In this document: piece after piece, positions 61,011-64,000 of the stretch
Layout: each line of letters opens with the position of its first letter
How positions within the stretch are numbered: the first letter of the stretch is position 1
Source of the DNA: Epiperipatus broadwayi
Taxonomy: Eukaryota > Onychophora > Udeonychophora > Euonychophora > Peripatidae
Length of the DNA: 64,000 nucleotides
NCBI GenBank assembly: GCA_028023455.1
Contig: JAQFVV010000257.1
Coordinates: forward strand, 436,001-500,000
Reading direction: 5' to 3'
Translations under genes and position numbers: made by a program
The notes under the pieces: model-generated
The model's database searches: none
Told to the model about the DNA's origin: nothing
The model's input: the letters and a program-made list of their open reading frames with translations, nothing else

Positions 61011-64000
61011 AATAAATGAAATGTAATGTTATAATTGTATTTAATAATCAAATTTAATAGAGTATAATTTATTAATAAACTGTGGGATGGTGAGAATTAT
61101 ATTTAGTTCTACATTTTAAAATTATTTTCTAAATTTTTTATAAAATATATCAGTTTTGGTAATTTAAACCAAGACGTAAATAAAAAATCATTTTTATAAA
61201 GTTAGTAGACACGTGACCGTATATTAAATACCTTCACACACACTCTTGTTAAAATAATAATAAACTGTGTGAATTTAAAACTAGATATAATTGCCATCGA
61301 TCTTTAAAGTGAAAGTTAAAAAATATTAAATATTGTTTTAATAATTATTTTAAAACTTAGATGATTTTTTTTATATAAAACTATAATTGAATTTAAAAAT
61401 ATTGGTATAAATATTCCAGACATTACGTCATCAGTTCTTAACTTTAAAACATCCATTCTGTTATCAAAATAAAATGAATAAATTGTTCGCGCTAAAATAA
61501 ATATTAACCAATCAAAGGATGTAAAATTAACAGACAAAAATCTAAGAATTATACAGAGCGGGAGAAGTAATGTGTAAGTGAAAGAGAAAGTAACAAATTT
61601 TTTATGGCTGGTAACATCGTAGCTGAACAGTAATATAAATTTATAATTTCGGATTTATTCTAAAAGTTATTCTGTAACATATAATATATTTTGACTACAG
61701 AGATATGCATTGCTAATTTTAAGTTTATCTTACCAGGAAATTTTATTCAAATTTAACCAGAAAGCCTACAGTAACATGGAAGTACAAGAAAAAATATTTA
61801 AAGTGATTGCTGAAAGAAAAATAATTGGAAATCATCTTAATGCCACTTTAGTTGTGCTCAACCTGAAACTTAATCTTATAACTGAAAGGAATACAATTGG
61901 GACGATATGTGAAAATCTGAAAAAGAAGCTGCTGTTCGTCAAGAACAATTTATGACGATAAATTTACAGGGCTACTTTAAAACTAAGTTATACTTCTCTA
62001 TGAACAAAATTTTAATATGCGTTCTAGTACCAAGAAAAATAATAATGAAGAAAAGTGTTTATTTTAAAAGGGAAACATTATTAAAACTATAGTTCCAGAA
62101 TGTTAGAATAAAGAAAGAAGTTAAAGACTAATATGAAAGTGCTATATGTATTATGGAAAGGAACGGAAAACTTTATATAGTCAGAAAAAAAAATATTATA
62201 ACATACTAAATGGAGAAATCTAATATTAAATGACTAAATAAAAATGGATCCATGGAAACAGAAATTTATTGAAGATTTAAAATAAAATATCTACAAGATG
62301 CATCGGGGGAAACCAGACGCGCGGGAAAAAGCTAGCAGACTATGTTGAAGGAGATATCAAGAATTAATAAGTGTATAAAATATTGAGAAAACTAAGGATC
62401 ATCGTCGATGAAGATTATTAAACAGAGTTATTTTTTTTTATAGAACATTAAGTGACTGAAGAAAAAATAAAGTATATATTTTTTTTAGCTTTACGATGAA
62501 CAATTTTCAAGCAAGTTCGACAAAGCAGTATCGTAAATATAATTTAATATTTTTATTTGATTGTATTTAAAATATAAAAATTCTATATTAGCTTAGGGAA
62601 ACATATAAACATGAATTTAAGAATAATGAGATTTTAAATATAATAGCTTAATAGAATGATAGAAATATTATTATAAAAATAAAATGTATGTATGGAAGTT
62701 TTAAATATCTACAAGAAGTAATGGAATGGTGAAGCCTTCAGAATACGATCAAGAAGATAGAGATCGTTTTGGTAATTGTGATATTATTGATAATGCATAA
62801 TGTATTTTTTTTTAGGTCATCTATTAATGAAGAATGATGTATGAAAGTTTTTAAATTATAAGTACACATTTTATCCAACATTAAAACATATATTTGAGAT
62901 AGTAGTAATTTTAAATGTGCATGCAATAAGTTGTTTTAAAAATATAATTAATAATAAGTATCATAATAATTATGTGATTCTTTTGAACTTTTATGTTGCA
63001 AAATATTCAGATAATTTTAAAATAGTTGGTATATTATAAATATACGAGATAAGTAGTAAAAGATTTTCTTAAGAATAGCTGTATAGTTTGAACTAAAAAT
63101 GAATTTTATTATTGTTAGAAATGTAGACAGAAATTTGTCGATGTACTGCATAGATAAATCTAGAGAAATAAAATCGGATAGTGACTTGGTAGTACTGGTG
63201 TAGAGGAAACCAAGATGATGTTTTTTGCCAAGAAATAAGAAAAATCAAATATTTGGATCATAGTATTTTGTGTGATTTCAGTATAGCTAACTAAGTCCTA
63301 TCACTGAACACATATATTTTGGACAGTGTTTTTTTACGTATTTTTGAAACTTTTTGATGTTATATAAAGCTGAAGGAATAGCTTTAGCATCACTCCTATA
63401 GTAGAGGTGGATAGACAGATAAAGGTCACTCCTCTATGGTGTTCTTTAAATTCACTGTGCCATCATTGTCAAGTTTTATGACGGATAATATTCTAGTTGT
63501 TTTGATCCTGCGCATCTATTTTCGCTATCCTTGTTTCATGAATATACATCGTCAGAAAGATATTTTTATAGAAATGATACATAAAATAGAAATGAGGCTA
63601 GGTTGTCGTTATGTAAGAATAGTTTATTTACTAGAATGAGTTAGAATTGTTATTTTAAAAGTGAAAGTATAAATGTCATAAAGAGATGAAGAATCATATG
63701 ATATAGTTTTAAAAAGTAATTCGGAAAAGAATATAAGATTTTTTTTAAAGAGAAATCTAAAACAAAGTTTTAAAGTAATAATAAAATTTTAATATTTTAT
63801 ATGATATTTAAAAATAGAGATTGCATGTTGGTTGAAAAATGATTCAATAATGTGTAACAGATATATGTATTTGTGCATGGTATGTTAATGATTGTAATTA
63901 CCATACGAAGCAAAGGCTTGGATAAGTATTTGATTAATAATTATTGTATAGTCAATAATAAAACGGAAACATCAAAATGTCAGGAAGGGTTTGAATCTTT
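61011..64000. other. AT-rich intronic sequence, no gene established
   Basis: No ANKRD27 exon or conserved motif was found. The open stretch 61710-61955 encodes 81 residues, mostly charged and aliphatic, with no family resemblance. 62240-62360 is briefly less AT-rich (gggggaaaccagacgcgcggg). Degraded LINE sequence is likely in 62690-63400 but unproven. Confidence 0.4.

Noticed and set aside
61710-61955. 81-residue plus-strand frame near the right end
   Set aside because: No motif or family resemblance was found. The length is within chance expectation for this amount of AT-rich DNA, and flanking splice sites are not convincing.

Overview
This window is AT-rich animal (metazoan) DNA, roughly one quarter G+C by eye. 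Its exons are tiny and bounded by GT-AG introns, the introns are several kilobases long, and pure trinucleotide and dinucleotide microsatellites and decayed retrotransposons are abundant. I cannot place the organism from sequence alone. The mix of RTE-type and other LINEs, Penelope with GIY-YIG, Ty3/Gypsy and short tRNA-derived SINEs would fit several AT-rich invertebrate groups (molluscs, chelicerates, flatworms, cnidarians).

One host gene is recognisable: a partial plus-strand orthologue of ANKRD27 (VARP, the VPS9-domain ankyrin-repeat protein of endosomal sorting). Four exons (616-708, 8266-8452, 12481-12620, 24042-24134) join in phase to give 171 codons. They cover the linker after the VPS9 domain, the four-cysteine CHPLCxCxxC element known in human VARP as the first VPS29-binding Zn-fingernail, and the first ankyrin repeats. 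Upstream exons lie before the window. No following exon was found, so the last intron appears to run beyond the right edge.

Everything else is intronic and mostly mobile-element debris. Region by region: 1545-4377 and 6240-7670 hold two plus-strand relics of one RTE-like LINE. 13864-15170 is a 418-bp repeat array with an inverted end. 18844-23070 is an APE-type LINE between two long pure (TAA)n tracts. 23223-23720 is a MITE between direct repeats. About 24700-25620 is a decayed minus-strand LINE. 30209-31149 is a second tandem-plus-inverted array. 38890-40330 is a minus-strand Penelope-like element with a GIY-YIG domain. 40745-40965 is a Gypsy RNase H fragment. 41629-43778 is an RTE-like LINE with a 5' inversion of twin-priming type. 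45391-51484 is a minus-strand Ty3/Gypsy element with two diverged LTRs, split in gag by a 2.4-kb insertion. 56559-57534 is a TA-flanked terminal-inverted-repeat transposon. 59324-60350 is a third tandem-plus-inverted array, followed at once by a MITE.

Nothing here forms an operon-like functional system. The most unusual material is structural: three repeat arrays with the same head-to-tail-then-inverted architecture, a LINE embedded in (TAA)n, a twin-primed LINE, and very short tRNA-headed SINEs with clear 15-bp target-site duplications. No element appears intact enough to be active, though the APE-type LINE is close in its RT region.
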